Shown here: piece by piece, positions 1-12,099 of the stretch | Position numbering within the stretch: position 1 is the first letter of the stretch | How the letters are laid out: each line of letters starts with the position of its first letter | From: Pelargonium nanum | Lineage: Eukaryota; Streptophyta; Magnoliopsida; Geraniales; Geraniaceae | Length of the DNA: 30,705 bases | Direction of reading: 5' to 3' | NCBI GenBank assembly: GCA_036897485.1 | Contig: JAYMTF010000750.1 | Span: 1 to 30,705 of the forward strand | Notes under the pieces: model-generated | What the model was told of the DNA's origin: nothing | Seen by the model: the letters and a program-made list of their open reading frames with translations, nothing else | The model's database searches: none | Translations under genes and position numbers: made by a program

Positions 1-180
1 TGGATGAAAAAAACTAACTGAGAGTTAAGTATGTACTAAATTGGTTTAGTATACTTTAATCACGTACCAAATTGAACATTAAACTTTTTTGTGTACCAAA
101 GTGAACAATTGAAACTTTCAAGTGTACCAATTTGACCTTTATCTCTTTCGAAAAATTAATGAATAATAGCAACAAACCTA
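1..180. repeat. Degenerate short tandem repeat upstream of the RNI-like gene
   Basis: Positions about 62-141 hold roughly three diverged copies of a 27-31 base unit built on 'gtaccaaattgaac' followed by 'aaactttt'. A related stretch lies at 30-60. Units of this kind (constant 'not consumed by X' style A/T-rich phrases) are common dispersed repeats in plant intergenic DNA. No coding potential is seen. Confidence 0.45.
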
Positions 181-191
181 TTAAAGCCTAA

Positions 192-198
192 TATATAT
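192..198 (+). promoter_or_regulatory. TATA box of the RNI-like gene
   Basis: TATATAT lies 89 bases before the ATG at 287 and is followed by a CT-rich leader, as in many plant core promoters. Transcription would start near 220-230, giving a 5' UTR of about 60 bases. This is inferred from position only. Confidence 0.5.
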
Positions 199-286
199 TG
201 GCTCTCTCTTTTTCAAAGTCGGTTTCTCTTTTTCCTCGACAATCCCGGAAAATAAAATCCCTGAAATTCTCTGTTTGAGGAATTTG

Positions 287-3200
287 ATGGAAGAAGCGAA
301 ATCTGTGAAGGCCTTAGAAACTCCTTTGCAGAAGCTGAATTTGAATTCCAATTCCAATTCCAATCCCAAATCCTCACAACTCATCCCCACAGTGAAATTC
401 TCAGGTACTTTTTTTTCTTCAATCTTGTAAATTGCATACAAAGTTGCCTTTTTTTTAGCTGAATTTGGAAGTTTAAAGCTATAGCCTCTATTGCAAAGAA
501 ATTATCGGCTTCATGTGTTTATTGATTGATATAAAATTGATGCCCATTTACTGGTTGCTGAAAATTAATTATTGAGTCTGGTATTTCAATTATTTACAAT
601 TGTGAGCTCTTGGATAGTACCAGACATGGTTTTAGGGTTTATTGTTCATAAATGCCCAAACAATATTCTATTTGAGAAAGAAGAGATTGTGAATTTCATG
701 GTAGTGCATAATGTTTCGCGTGCCTCTTTAAATCTTGCTCAGGGTTTATTTTTATGTAATAGCTACTTGAGATGCTGGTGCAGCAGCTATGCTGTTGTTG
801 CATGACCTTACTTGCTGAGTCTATGTTTGATAGGGTTACCCCGGCAGAAGAAAGAGCCTCCAAGTTTACAAAGCATGTGCCTTGGAGTTGTTGGGAAGCA
901 CTTTGAGGATATTATTGAAGACTTGAGTGAGATTTCTGTCAGCTTCCCGGCTGATATCAAGGTGAGGAAGCATTATTGTGTGTCCTCTATTCTTTATGCG
1001 TGAGCAATAGCATGCACAGTGTGTATGGGTAAACCAATTCATGCTCTCTTTTATTTTATCTATTGGATGCTTTCTTTTATTACATGCATCAATGATCGAA
1101 CCTATTAAAGTTTGTGTAAGTAGATACAATTCAAGAAATTATTAATCAATGTAAAGAAAATCAAAAGTTGATATTTTTAGAAGTATTTACTACTCCGTTC
1201 GTCCTAAAATGAGTGTTTGTTACTCTTAAGACTTTTGTCCCAGAACGGGTGACCTATTTTCTTTTTAGGAAGTTAATTATGCATAAATTACCAATAATAT
1301 CCTTGTAAAAAGTTAGTTAGGACTCCTTGATTTGTTACAACAAATGCACGTGTGGGTACATGGAAAAATGTCCAGCATTTATTCTCTTTTCTTAGCGTTT
1401 GTCAAGATTTCTCAACTGTTTCCATTGGTGTAAGTACTTGTAAGCATTTCTTCCTTAGAAATGCTATGAATATACGTAAGTATTTTGCTGATAAAAAAAA
1501 AACTAATCCACTGCATCTTTTTTTTTTTTCTTCCCAAAAAAGGTATGCAAGATGCTCATTTTGGGACAAAGAGAGTATTTAGAGTTCTTTGCACATTTTC
1601 ATATAGGATTGTGGACTTGAACAATGTCACCTGAATATTCAAAGGAAACTTAAGCAAAACAGAGTTGGAAAAAGCTTTGAACTGATCCACTTTATCTGTG
1701 GCTACAATTGTACTTTTCAAGCTAAAAGCTAAATTTAAAACATGCACAACCAACCTAACTTTGGTGCAACTGATGAGGCAAACCTACAAAAAAATTAATG
1801 CAAACTAAAGACTTTCAGTTGTTATATATTAACATGTATTATGTCTGACATCATTTCCTGAGAGATCTCTGCTTTTATTGATTCTAATGTTGTAAGGTTA
1901 TATCAATGAATCTCAGATGGCATTGGCAGCCATTGCCCGGAGAAGAAAGTTACTAAATGATGATGTCATCGTCTCTTTGGCTGAAAGTTCATGGGAAATC
2001 CTTGACATCTCTGGTTCAAATGTTTCGGATATAGGCTTGACAAAAGTTGCTGAAAAATGCAAGTATCTCCGAGCTGTGGATATAAGGTACATAATACTTT
2101 TTCATATCAATTTCAATGAATTAATATGCTACTCAATTTGAAATATCAGGTTCTGTCTGCAGATAAGGTCTAATTAGACAATAATTTCTCGTGTCATGTT
2201 GCACACAAGTAGATGTGTTGAAGCGAGTAATAAAGCCCTACATCGAATAAACAAAAAATGTATGAGCTACATATAATGGTGCAAGTGAAACCCTACTAAC
2301 AAGGTTGACCTTTTAGTAGGGGTATGTAGCCCATTATCAAATTTAACAAAATGCATATCATAAATTGTTTGGATACAGACAGCATTAGTATGTGGAATAT
2401 GTCTTTTTATATTAATTAGATACACTGTGATGTGCTTTGCTTTTTTTGGGTCCTTGATACAAAACTACCTACAATGATCTGAGGTTATCTGTAACATGAA
2501 TAATTCAAACCATTGGTTGGTAAATACTGTATCACGCACAATTGAACGTCCCTGTGCTTTTAAAATCTGCATATTTTTGAGGAAAGTTATTTTGCAGCCA
2601 GTGTGACAGCATTACTCCGGATGGTGTATATGAACTTGTGAGGCGCTGCAATTCCTTGGAAACATTGAGATGCGGGTATATTCTCTTCCTTTGAGATAAA
2701 GTTTTTTCAATTTCTTCCCCATCCATTCATTTTGTTATCCCACAGATTTTCTATGTAATGCAAATTATATTGCATTGATGTAACCTCTGCTCTCTTCCTT
2801 TCTAAGCATATCTGCACAAATAGAAAGGATGATGATATATGATGTCATTAGTTGAAGAGAATATTGTGTGCAAGATGTGAAACATATAAAACAAAATGAG
2901 TTCATATAGCGCCTAATTCTACGAGAACAAAAGAATCAAACATAAGAACTTTTGCTCATGTATTTGACTTTCCTAGCAGGACATCTGGATCTATCTATGT
3001 AGGGGTAATGTTGTATGATAGTTTTCATATTTTTTTTAATAGAAGTTTATTGTAGAATAGACAAATGGTATTCAATTGATCTAAATGTAAAGTTACCACA
3101 TTCTAGCATCATGGAAATGTTACCGACTCTAGCTTATTTTTCATATGATGAATAACTATCAGAATCATAATTTTTGATATTTTACAATGCTCACAAAATT

Positions 3201-4137
3201 AAGATAACTGTACTCCACTGAAGAATATGGGACAATTATTTCTTCATATTACCTTTGCAATATTTTTTTTTTGTTTTTACATTCTTGTGTATAATTGAAT
3301 CAGCCCAAAGAATTGGGTTTTGACTAGGGGATTAAACCTCATAACAGGATATGAACAAAAGCTAATGTTGCAGAGGGTGCCCAAGGAGTGAAAATACTGC
3401 ACGAAGAAGCTTGGGAATATTAAAACCAAAGATAAACAACGTGGAGGGAGATTCATGGGAGGAACTTGATACTGAGGAAATTGTTGATGGTGCACAGTCA
3501 CTACGCTGGCTAGTGTGGGTATGGATATCCTATTTGAAAACAATTTTTCCTCAATTTGATACTGTATTTGTTTATCATGGTATTGTATCACACATAATAT
3601 TTTGGCCTGTTGAAGTGAAGTGCCCTTGTGAGTGGGTTTCCACTTTCAACATTGATGAACTGCTATTCAGCATTTTATTGTAATATTTCTGAAGGCTCTC
3701 TTTCTCATGTCTTTTTTTCACAGCCAAAGATTGATAAAGATTCATTGGAGAGCTTGTCAACTGAATGTCCACGCATTATCGTGAATCCTAAGCCATCACC
3801 CTTCGGTTTTAGAGGAATTAAAGTCCCTGAGGAAGCAATACCAAATATTGCTTTGGATCATATGATAATCAAAGATATTGATCCCAGAACATGGGCAGTA
3901 TGTGGGTTTACTCCCAGGCCCTCTTTTCCATCTCATTCAAGCCCCACAGAGTTGTCCATGGCTGAAAAATTTAGACTAGCATTTGTGGAAAGAGACACCC
4001 GCTTAGCACCAAAGCGAGCAAAGAATGCAAGACAACATGAGCGGCGTGCAAAAAGGGATTGGGTTATGATGAGCCCACATGCGAAGGCCATGGCTCTGGC
4101 CTCTCAGGCGAGCAAATCTCTTCAAAGTCGAAATTGA
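287..4137 (+). CDS. RNI-like leucine-rich repeat protein (six exons, 350 aa)
   Basis: Exons 287-404, 834-961, 1917-2086, 2598-2675, 3374-3518 and 3724-4137 join in frame through GT-AG introns to 1053 bases including TGA. Exon 1 is polar and rich in Asn/Ser repeats. Residues about 105-165 carry LRRs of the cysteine-containing type (WEILDISGSNVSDIGL, then LRAVDISQCDSITPDGV and CNSLETLRCG), the pattern of the RNI/AMN1-like superfamily. The last exon has a conserved-looking acidic/aromatic stretch (DHMIIKDIDPRTWAV) and a strongly basic tail (KRAKNARQHERRAKRDW). No F-box is visible, so a role as an SCF adaptor is not supported. Such repeats usually mediate protein binding; the partner is unknown. 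The ATG at 287 is the first after the TATA box and is in frame with the downstream exons. Repeat elements lie in introns 2 and 3. Family call fairly sure; function unknown. Confidence 0.75.
1193..1575. mobile_element. Stowaway-like (Tc1/mariner) MITE in intron 2 of the RNI-like gene
   Basis: The left terminus CTCCGTTCGTCCTAAAATGAG (first bases at 1193) and the reverse complement of the right terminus, CTCTCTTTGTCCCAAAATGAG (from 1575 backward), match at 17 of 21 positions. Both ends are flanked by TA (1191-1192 and 1576-1577), the target duplication of this superfamily. The CTCC..CGTCC..AAAATGAG terminus is the familiar plant Stowaway signature. The element is 383 bases long and has no transposase. 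An open frame at 1352-1582 lies inside it and is not treated as a gene. Confidence 0.65.
2216..2348. mobile_element. Possible small solo LTR / TRIM remnant in intron 3
   Basis: The segment begins TGTTG and ends TAACA, the TG..CA form of an LTR. It contains 'ccctacatcgaataa' and 'gcaagtgaaaccct', phrases that recall the 'cccacatcgg' sequences of plant LTR/TRIM elements. The five bases on each side (agatg and aaatg) differ at one position and could be a decayed target duplication. Weak evidence. Confidence 0.3.
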
Positions 4138-4911
4138 GGGTTGTGTTTGCTTTACTCTTTTTTGGGTTTGTCATTTGACAATATGCAAATGTACAATATG
4201 TTGGTTGAGAAAGCTAATTCTTAGGGTTCAGTTTGTTATATATTTGGGTATATGTACATTGGAAAATATTTTACTGTTCAACTTCAACACATGATATCGA
4301 GTGTAAGAAGCATGAATTGGGCACTCATCGCCATAAGTTATGGATAATTTGTGTTGAATGATTGTCCCAGAATATCTGTGATGACCATATTGTTTTGTTT
4401 TATGCTTCTCATGTTGATGAATGTAGGAACATGATTATTCCATTTGAACTTACTAGGGTTGTCCTATATACTCATTTTTGTGGTCATGGAAACTGCTTTC
4501 AAGGAATGAGCAAAAGTGAATATATTTAACACAATTGAAGTGAGCTCCAAACATTGAAATTTGAAATATAATTAACACGTTTCTAATAGATTAGACTCAA
4601 AAATGTTATTGGTATTGCCACACCATTCATGCCAAGTATGCCACAACATCTAAACAACATACAAAAAGGAACCAAACAATCCTATTTTGCTTCAAATAAA
4701 ATGATTACACAAATATTAAATTCAAAAATGTATTCAGTGTTGCCATACTACCGGTCACCAATCATGGCACAGCAACAATGCCAAATCTAATCTTCCCATT
4801 GACCTGAATTGAATCAAATGACAAAGAAAGTTCGATATTCTCTTATGACTGATGTTCAGCAAAGCACCTGTTTCCCCAATAATATTCCAACTAAAGCTCA
4901 ACTTCAATTGT
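4138..4911. other. Convergent 3' flanks of the RNI-like and aconitase genes
   Basis: These 774 bases separate two stop codons facing each other and should hold both 3' UTRs. They are A/T-rich with no credible coding frame. Two similar phrases, 'ctcaaaaatgttattggtat' near 4590 and 'ttcaaaaatgtattcagtgt' near 4720, suggest a short diverged local duplication. I see no other gene. Confidence 0.6.
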
Positions 4912-7900
4912 TTACTGTTTTGTGAGATTTCGCAAGACATATGGAAGAATTCCACCATGATTGAAATATTCCAGCTCCACCTACATTCATTTTAGATTAT
5001 GGGAAGTTATAGGTTGATATTTGGAGTAAACCAGCAAACTAGTTAAACCTTTGACCATTAGATTGCCATAAAGCATTGGCGAGGATGCTGCGTCCTATAA
5101 GAATAATGGGGCAAGGAAAGTACCTCTGTGTCGAAGCGAACTGTGCATGTGAAGGATTTTCCAGTATCAGTGGTGACGGTAACATCCTGGCCTGGCCTTA
5201 TCTCACTGACTTTTGTCGGAAGGTTGATTGTGTAGCGTTCATGACCCGTCAATCCAAGCGTGTCTGCATCCTCACCGGACTTGAAGCAAAGAGGGACAAT
5301 CCCCATGCCGACCAAGTTACTCCGGTGAATTCTCTCAAAGCTCTTTGCAATTACTGCTTTCACTCCCTGTCACAGAAGATATGTATTTTACAAGAGAAGA
5401 AATAGAGCTTATGTGTTCCTTGGTATATCAACAGTTACCAGAACTCACCAGTAGCATTGGACCTTTCGCAGCCCAATCTCGAGAGCTTCCACTTCCATAC
5501 TCAGCTCCAGCCAAGACAATGGTGTCCTGCCCAGCAGCCTTGTATTTCTACACATAATATAAACATAAAGCAATGATTATAGATTTATCAGTACAGTTAT
5601 ATTAAGATAACATAATACACCCTTGCCCAACCCTTTCTACAATAACAGTAAACAAAGAGAAACTAGTTGACAGTGAAACAAATTGAAAAAAGCTTACCAT
5701 TGCTGCATCAAACACATATAGCTTTTCTCCTGTTGGGATGTGAACTGTTTTAGGTCCCACTTCTCCATTTAAGAGTTTGTTTACAATGCGAATATTGGCA
5801 AAGGTTCCCCTTGCCATCACTTCATCATTGCCTCGACGACTTCCATAAGAATTGAAGTCCTTGCGGTCCACCCCACGCTCGAGGAGATACTTCGCAGCAG
5901 GGCTTTCCTTGTGGATACTCCCTGCCGGAGATATATGATCAGTAGTTATACTGTCACCAAAGTTGAGCAAGCAATAGGCATCTTTGACTGGACGAGGACC
6001 CGGTGGTTCCATGGTTATGTTCTTGAAATATGGGGGTTCATGAATGTAGGTTGAGTTTGGATCCCAGGAGTAGAGAGTGGATGCAGGGACTGAGAGTTGA
6101 TTCCACATAGGGTTACCCTTTGTGATAGACTCATAAGTCATCTTAAACATTTCAGGCAACACACTGGATTGAACGGCCTATAACACACCAAACATCAGAA
6201 TGAACTACCACTACACAGTCTTGAATTGAAGATCATAACTACTATTGTCGAAACTTAAAGTAATATACCTCTGCAATTTCTTCATTGCTAGGCCAAATGT
6301 CCCTGAAGTATACACTTTTCCCATCCTTTCCCGTTCCTATTGGCTCCTTCTCAAAGTCAATGTCAACCTGGAGTTATCAAAATGAAAAGATTGGTATCAA
6401 CAACTTAAAATAAATAAAATTCCTAGAACTTGAGTAGGGACCTTGTGTTCTAGACTAAATTCTTCAATCTTAATATTCATGTATATAAATCCAGCTATAT
6501 TGCAGGAATTAGATGTATTTAAGTCCAGTCGCTTATGGCAGAAACATAATAGATGAAAGCCCTGAGTGAACTTTGAATACAGAAACAACTTGAGAGGCAA
6601 CAAGTGAAACCAAACAATACCATACCTACCCCACCCAATGTTAAGGCCTAACTAATAAAATATTGTTAGGGGTTATAGATTGCCTCTTTCTAGTGAACTT
6701 TTAGAACATATCAGAGGGTAAGAATTCTAACCAAGCCACTTGAACTTTTTAGATTCTTAGCATATCTGTGAAGCCACAACCAGTTTGTGGCATTTATTGG
6801 CTTGCCAATCGCAAGTATACATGATTATGCAAGGATATAACGACTGATATTTATTACATACCGTGCCTGCAAGAGCATAGGCAACAACTAAAGGAGGTGA
6901 AGCAAGATAATTAGCTCTTGTCAGTGGGTGAACACGACCTTCAAAGTTTCGGTTCCCCGAAAGCACAGCTGCAGCAATAATGTCTGTAAATACAGTACAA
7001 CAGAACATTAGAAGAAAAGGTTATGGTACACAAGTAAATAAAAAAACTAAAATCTTGCAGCAATTCTGGAGCTTTGAAGCATGGTTGAAGCAACCGACTA
7101 CGAGTTCTTGGAAATTCTACTCATAAATTTCTCCCTTATTCAAAATATGCCCACATCAGCTTAGAAACTTAAAGCTGTATATACGGTTTTGAAACAAAAA
7201 CTCATCATAAATTTGACACATGATTGATAATGCTACCATTTTCTGAAATTGCAGAAGACACTGATTCATCAAGTTCGCCAGAATTCCCAATGCATGTTGT
7301 GCAGCCATAGCCAACAATATGAAAGCCTTGCTGGTTCAAGTACGTCTGCAACCCACTACAAACACCGCAACCAGAACAAAACGTTAATACAAAATAAATT
7401 AGGCATTCAAAAGACACCTCAAGCACATGTGGCATACCTTTGGAGCAGATACTTGGTAACAACTCCAGAACCTGGGGCAAGACTTGTTTTAATCCATGGT
7501 TTAACCTGGTATACAATCATCTCTAGTTAAGTAATTTCAAGCAGCTTGTGATAAATCTCCAAAGTAATAGGAAATGTCAGAGTTGGGTTAAAATCCTCTC
7601 GTCTCTGTTAATAATTTGTTGTGTCTAAATTACAATTTTCTCTACCAATCCTAGAAATATAATTGTAAAGAACGTTTTCTATTACAAAACTAACCTCCAA
7701 ACCAAGTTCACAGGCCTTCTTAGCAACAAGGCCAGCACCAAGCATGACACTGGGGTTGGATGTGTTCGTACAACTCGTAATAGCTGCTATAACAACACTA
7801 CCATGCTTAAGTTCAGCGGGCTGTCCATGGTATGAAAACTTTGCAACTTTCTCCTGTTCTTCCTTAGGTACAGCAAAGCCCTGTGGAGTTTGAATCACAA

Positions 7901-10900
7901 AGGTATAAGTCGAATGACAAATTGGCAACCTAGCATGACATCCTGATTGGCTCACTACAAAACTAATATTCGAACCTTAAATCCAACAGGGTTATCAAGA
8001 CAAGCATGCCAATCCCTCTTCATATCCTTCAAAGGAACTCGGTCATGAGGCCTGTTGAAATAACAACAAAAGAACCATGGATTAAGATGCAGAACAACAC
8101 ATGATGACAGTTGTAGATATAGTGCATACCTCTTTGGTCCCGAAATACAGGGTTCAACATCTCCAAGGTCCAACTGCAGATAAGATGTGTACACTCTATC
8201 TTGTTGAGGCTGGATCACGAAAGTAGTTTCCTTAGCCTCAAACCCAAGAATGCCATCTCAAAAATGCGTTTTCCTTTGGAAAACTGATAATACATGAAAG
8301 CATTACCTCATTATAGTCAACAAACATTTTATTTGCACGCAAATATGCTTCTATCATTGCCACCTGTATTGGTCAAACCATATCATGGCACTGAAACTTG
8401 TCAATCCATGACCTAAATAAATATTAGAACCAACTGAAACTAAATTTATGAATACAAATAGAAAAGTATGAGGAATCTGACAGTCTCATCACTTCTCCCA
8501 GTTAACTTAAGATACTGCAATGTAACATGATCCACAGGGAAGAAGCCCATAGTAGCTCCATATTCAGGAGACATATTTGCAATAGTGGCCCTATCAGCCA
8601 ATGACAATTCACCCATGCCTCCACCTATATGCATAAAGAAATGTTATCAGACCCAAAACATACAACTGGAAATAAGAAAATGTGCAGTAATTTGTTCTGA
8701 TTTTGTGCACTTGTAGTACACTGACCATAGAATTCCACAAACTTTCCAACAACACCATGCTTCCTCAACATCTGGGTTACAGTTAAAACCAGATCAGTGG
8801 CTGTGACCCCATTGCGCAATTTCCCAGACAACTTGAATCCAACCACACCAGGCAACACCATGCTCATTGGCTGTCAATTTTGCAAAGTACAGCATAAGAG
8901 GATGAATCAAAGTCAAACATCTCAGCACGTGATTATTAAGTTTCAAAATGAATCCAGTACATAAATTCAATATCATCCTCATATGAGGTGTACATTTTCT
9001 CCACTCAGTTCACAGAACTGACAGTGGCGGGGATAATATACATGGAACGTGGCTAAGTTTTTCCTTAGCATCAGCTACCCATGGAAACATATTATGTCAA
9101 TGGAGAAACATTAAAAAAAAATCTCTTTTCTATTTTATTTTGAGTGCGGATGTGAACTCTTAAAATTGCTATGACCATCATAGATTCTAAGATATGGGAG
9201 GAAAATGAGGTTAGCAGATTATCATACCTGGCCAAGCATAGCTGCTTCTGCCTCAATTCCTCCAACTCCCCATCCAGCAACTCCTAACCCATCAATCATC
9301 GTTGTATGAGAATCAGTTCCAACCACACTATCAGGATAGAGAATGCCATCAGTGTTAAAAACAACCCGTCCTAGGTATTCCAGATTGACCTGGAAATCAT
9401 CATATAGATTATCAATTTCAGCTACGTCATTGACAACACATAATGTTAATGACCAAAGAAAAGAATAATAAAATTGCAAATGTTTTATGTTGAACTTCTT
9501 TACCTGATGAACAATTCCAGACCCTGGAGGAACGACAAGCATGTTAGAGAAAGCAGTTGATCCCCATTTGAGGAAAGCAAATCTCTCTTTATTTCTCTGG
9601 AACTCAAGGTCCATATTGGCCTGTACTGCATTTTCCGATCTCGCTACATCAACTTGAACTGAGTGATCAACAACCAGGTCCACTGGAACCTGGAACCAAA
9701 AGCATTGCATTAACACAATTCATAGACAGATTGGTGGATAAATACACCAATGTGAGAAAGGCTCCAAACACACTTCAATTACAAATGTACTATAACAGAT
9801 GATCATGTCAGATTTTTATAGGTCATACGCTAAAAATATAAATCTATTGAAACCCACTATAGCATGATTTTTAAGGTATTCATATTCTAATAGGGTTATG
9901 GAACAGATATCATAATTGTTTCACAAAGATTCAGAGTGGTTCACAAGAGTAACTTACCCACAAAAATACTCCTTTCTAGATAAAGAAGGATCATAATTCA
10001 CTTTTTCAGAATGAAAATGTAACACAAATAAGGGATAACTACTAACCAATGGATTGATTCGGTTAGGATCACTACCAAGCTTCTTCATAGCATCCCGCAT
10101 ACAAGCAAGGTCAACAACAGCAGGTACTCCAGTAAAATCCTGGTAAATAAAAGAGATAGTTAACAAATATGTAATAAAACTTTAAAAATAATTGCTAAAA
10201 TAATAATATATAAACCTGTAATAAAACGCGAGCAGGCTTGAAGGGGATTTCAACTTGCTTTGGTGATGTATTCTCCCAATCAATAATCTTTTCAACATCA
10301 TCCCTGGTTACTTGGAAGTTATCACAATTACGTATTGCTGATTCCAAAAGTATCCTTATGGAGTATGGAAGCTTGTCTGTGATATATATAGGAGAATGAA
10401 GAATAATGTAAAGTGTGAAATGGGAATAAATTACAGCATTATGAAAATGTGTGTGATATCTTACAAGCTATTATCTACAGAAGCAATATAAGAATATGTC
10501 CATCAACCCAAAGAACTAAACAAGGCCTCAATAAACAGGTGAGCCAAGTCAATCATATTAAAAATACTAATCCAATAAACTGGAGAACATAGTGAAGGCA
10601 TGCCAGAATAAAAACCATAGAACAGCATATCATGTTCCAAGAGGAGGTCAAACTTGATCCACATACCAATTCTCGGATCATTCAGAGCAGGTAAGCTATA
10701 GAATTTTCCAAAACTGCCTCCTCCAGGCTTTGGTAGACCGGTAAGAATTCCCTTGAAAGCATGTTCAGAAGCTGAATAGGCAATAAGCAAAGTAAATAAA
10801 TAAATAATATCAATAACCATATCAAAAGTAGTAGCAAGGAAATGCTTGATCAATACCATATCTTAAACAATTATATCCCTGGATTACAACAAAAAAAATT

Positions 10901-11947
10901 AAATAACCACTGGAAACACTTATTAAAACCAACAAGTCAGTCAATTTCTAGTTCAGACTAAAAAATAAATCCCATCAAAGCAAAATCCAAATAGTGTAAT
11001 GTATCAGTAATTTAGCAAATTTGTAATTGTACATCTAATTCCCAAATAGAGACATACTAAAGAAACCCAAATCAGGATAGAAAGAAGCGCAGTCCATATG
11101 TGAAGTGAAGCAGAGCCCCACAAAATATTGTCCCAAAGCAACATCCAAGACATAATAGGCTCAATAAAGAAGAAATTTTGAGGTTTCCATGTCTCACATT
11201 ATCAAACTATCCAAAAATCTCTAATTATACATTCTCCTACAAGCAAGGCTACCAATATCATCGCAATACCATTGCTATCGAGAAAATAGGTACTTTCTAT
11301 ATTAAACCCATGGCTCCAACTATTCAATTTACAATTACACCATTCAACAAAACAGAGCAAGCTCTAACCATCACCATTTATCAACTAATCAAGCGCATAG
11401 CTAAATAAATAGTACTAGTAACTGAAGCATGAGTAAGCAGTTAGTCAACTGCCAACCAGAGCATATCATCCACTCCATCCCACTCACCGTAAAAACAGAA
11501 ATCGTACGAAAAAAATACATTCCATTAGACCCCGCCCATTTCTTCAAAATCACATAAAAGCCATCATCACATATTCACATCACAAACATCCATTCCCAGG
11601 AAATGAATCCCAAAATTGCACAAAAACAGTCAAAAAGTTTCACCAAAACGACCCATACCCGCAGTTGCGATCTTCCTCTGGAACTGCTCGAGCACGGGAG
11701 TGGCAGCACTCGCCTGCGCCGGGAGACGAACCGGAGACCTCCAGTCGACGCCGTGGCTCCACCGCGACCGGAGAGCCGAAGAGAAGCTCAAGGACCGGAA
11801 CTTCTGGTTCACGAAGGAAACAGAGGATTGAGAAAAAGGGGAAGCTCTGGAGAGAGATGGAGAAAATCGGAGCGACGAAGGAGCAGCATAGCGAACACGA
11901 GAAGAGGCTCGCAAGAGCGAAGCAGAAGGAGAAGATGGCATGTACAT
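4912..11947 (-). CDS. ACO: Aconitate hydratase, organelle-targeted (20 exons, 993 aa)
   Basis: Interconverts citrate and isocitrate through cis-aconitate in the TCA cycle. Exons in coding order: 11947-11659, 10771-10667, 10376-10216, 10139-10047, 9689-9504, 9389-9228, 8870-8726, 8624-8482, 8363-8307, 8209-8130, 8051-7976, 7880-7695, 7505-7438, 7355-7237, 6983-6862, 6367-6269, 6177-5698, 5547-5449, 5366-5124, 4980-4912. All introns are GT-AG and all phases agree. The 4Fe-4S ligands are Cys536 (SCTNTSNPS), Cys602 and Cys605 ([10 protein letters not shown]), with the IRP1/aconitase spacing of 66 and 3. The swivel-domain active-site GSGSSRDW is at residues 876-882. Residues 1 to about 95 are rich in Ser, Arg and Ala without acidic residues, as in a mitochondrial presequence. 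The start at 11947 (MYM) was chosen for its likeness to Arabidopsis organellar aconitases; an in-frame ATG at 11977 would add ten residues. Length fits the family (about 990-995). Confidence 0.95.
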
Positions 11948-11975
11948 GGCTCTGTGTTGAATGGAGCTTCCGTAC

Positions 11976-11983
11976 AACCCTAG
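11976..11983. promoter_or_regulatory. Telo-box-like AACCCTAG before the aconitase start
   Basis: AACCCTAG (AGGGTT on the aconitase sense strand) lies about 29 bases 5' of the chosen ATG, so in the leader or proximal promoter. Telo-box motifs are frequent in promoters and leaders of plant housekeeping genes. Functional role inferred only. Confidence 0.3.
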
Positions 11984-12082
11984 AAGAAGCTACCAGAAGA
12001 AGATGGTGACTGGGTGGAAGCTTTTTCTCCGTGACAGAAATGAAGGTTCTGGTCTCTGTTATGGCCATTTTCACGTAGGTGT

Positions 12083-12089
12083 TATATAC
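12083..12089 (-). promoter_or_regulatory. TATA box of the aconitase gene
   Basis: On the minus strand the sequence reads AGTATATAAC, about 136 bases before the ATG at 11947. Initiation about 30 bases downstream would give a 5' UTR of roughly 100 bases. No competing TATA element is nearer. Confidence 0.5.
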
Positions 12090-12099
12090 TGGGAGGAGC

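Noticed and set aside
1352..1582. Plus-strand frame of 76 codons
   Set aside because: Falls inside the Stowaway-like MITE and runs through a poly(A)/poly(T) stretch; not a gene.
3277..3772. Minus-strand frames of 104 and 65 codons
   Set aside because: Antisense to exons 5-6 of the RNI-like gene and the intron between them; no family likeness.
5076..5405. Plus-strand open frame of 109 codons
   Set aside because: It lies antisense to aconitase exons 5124-5366, whose protein is clearly conserved; a shadow frame.
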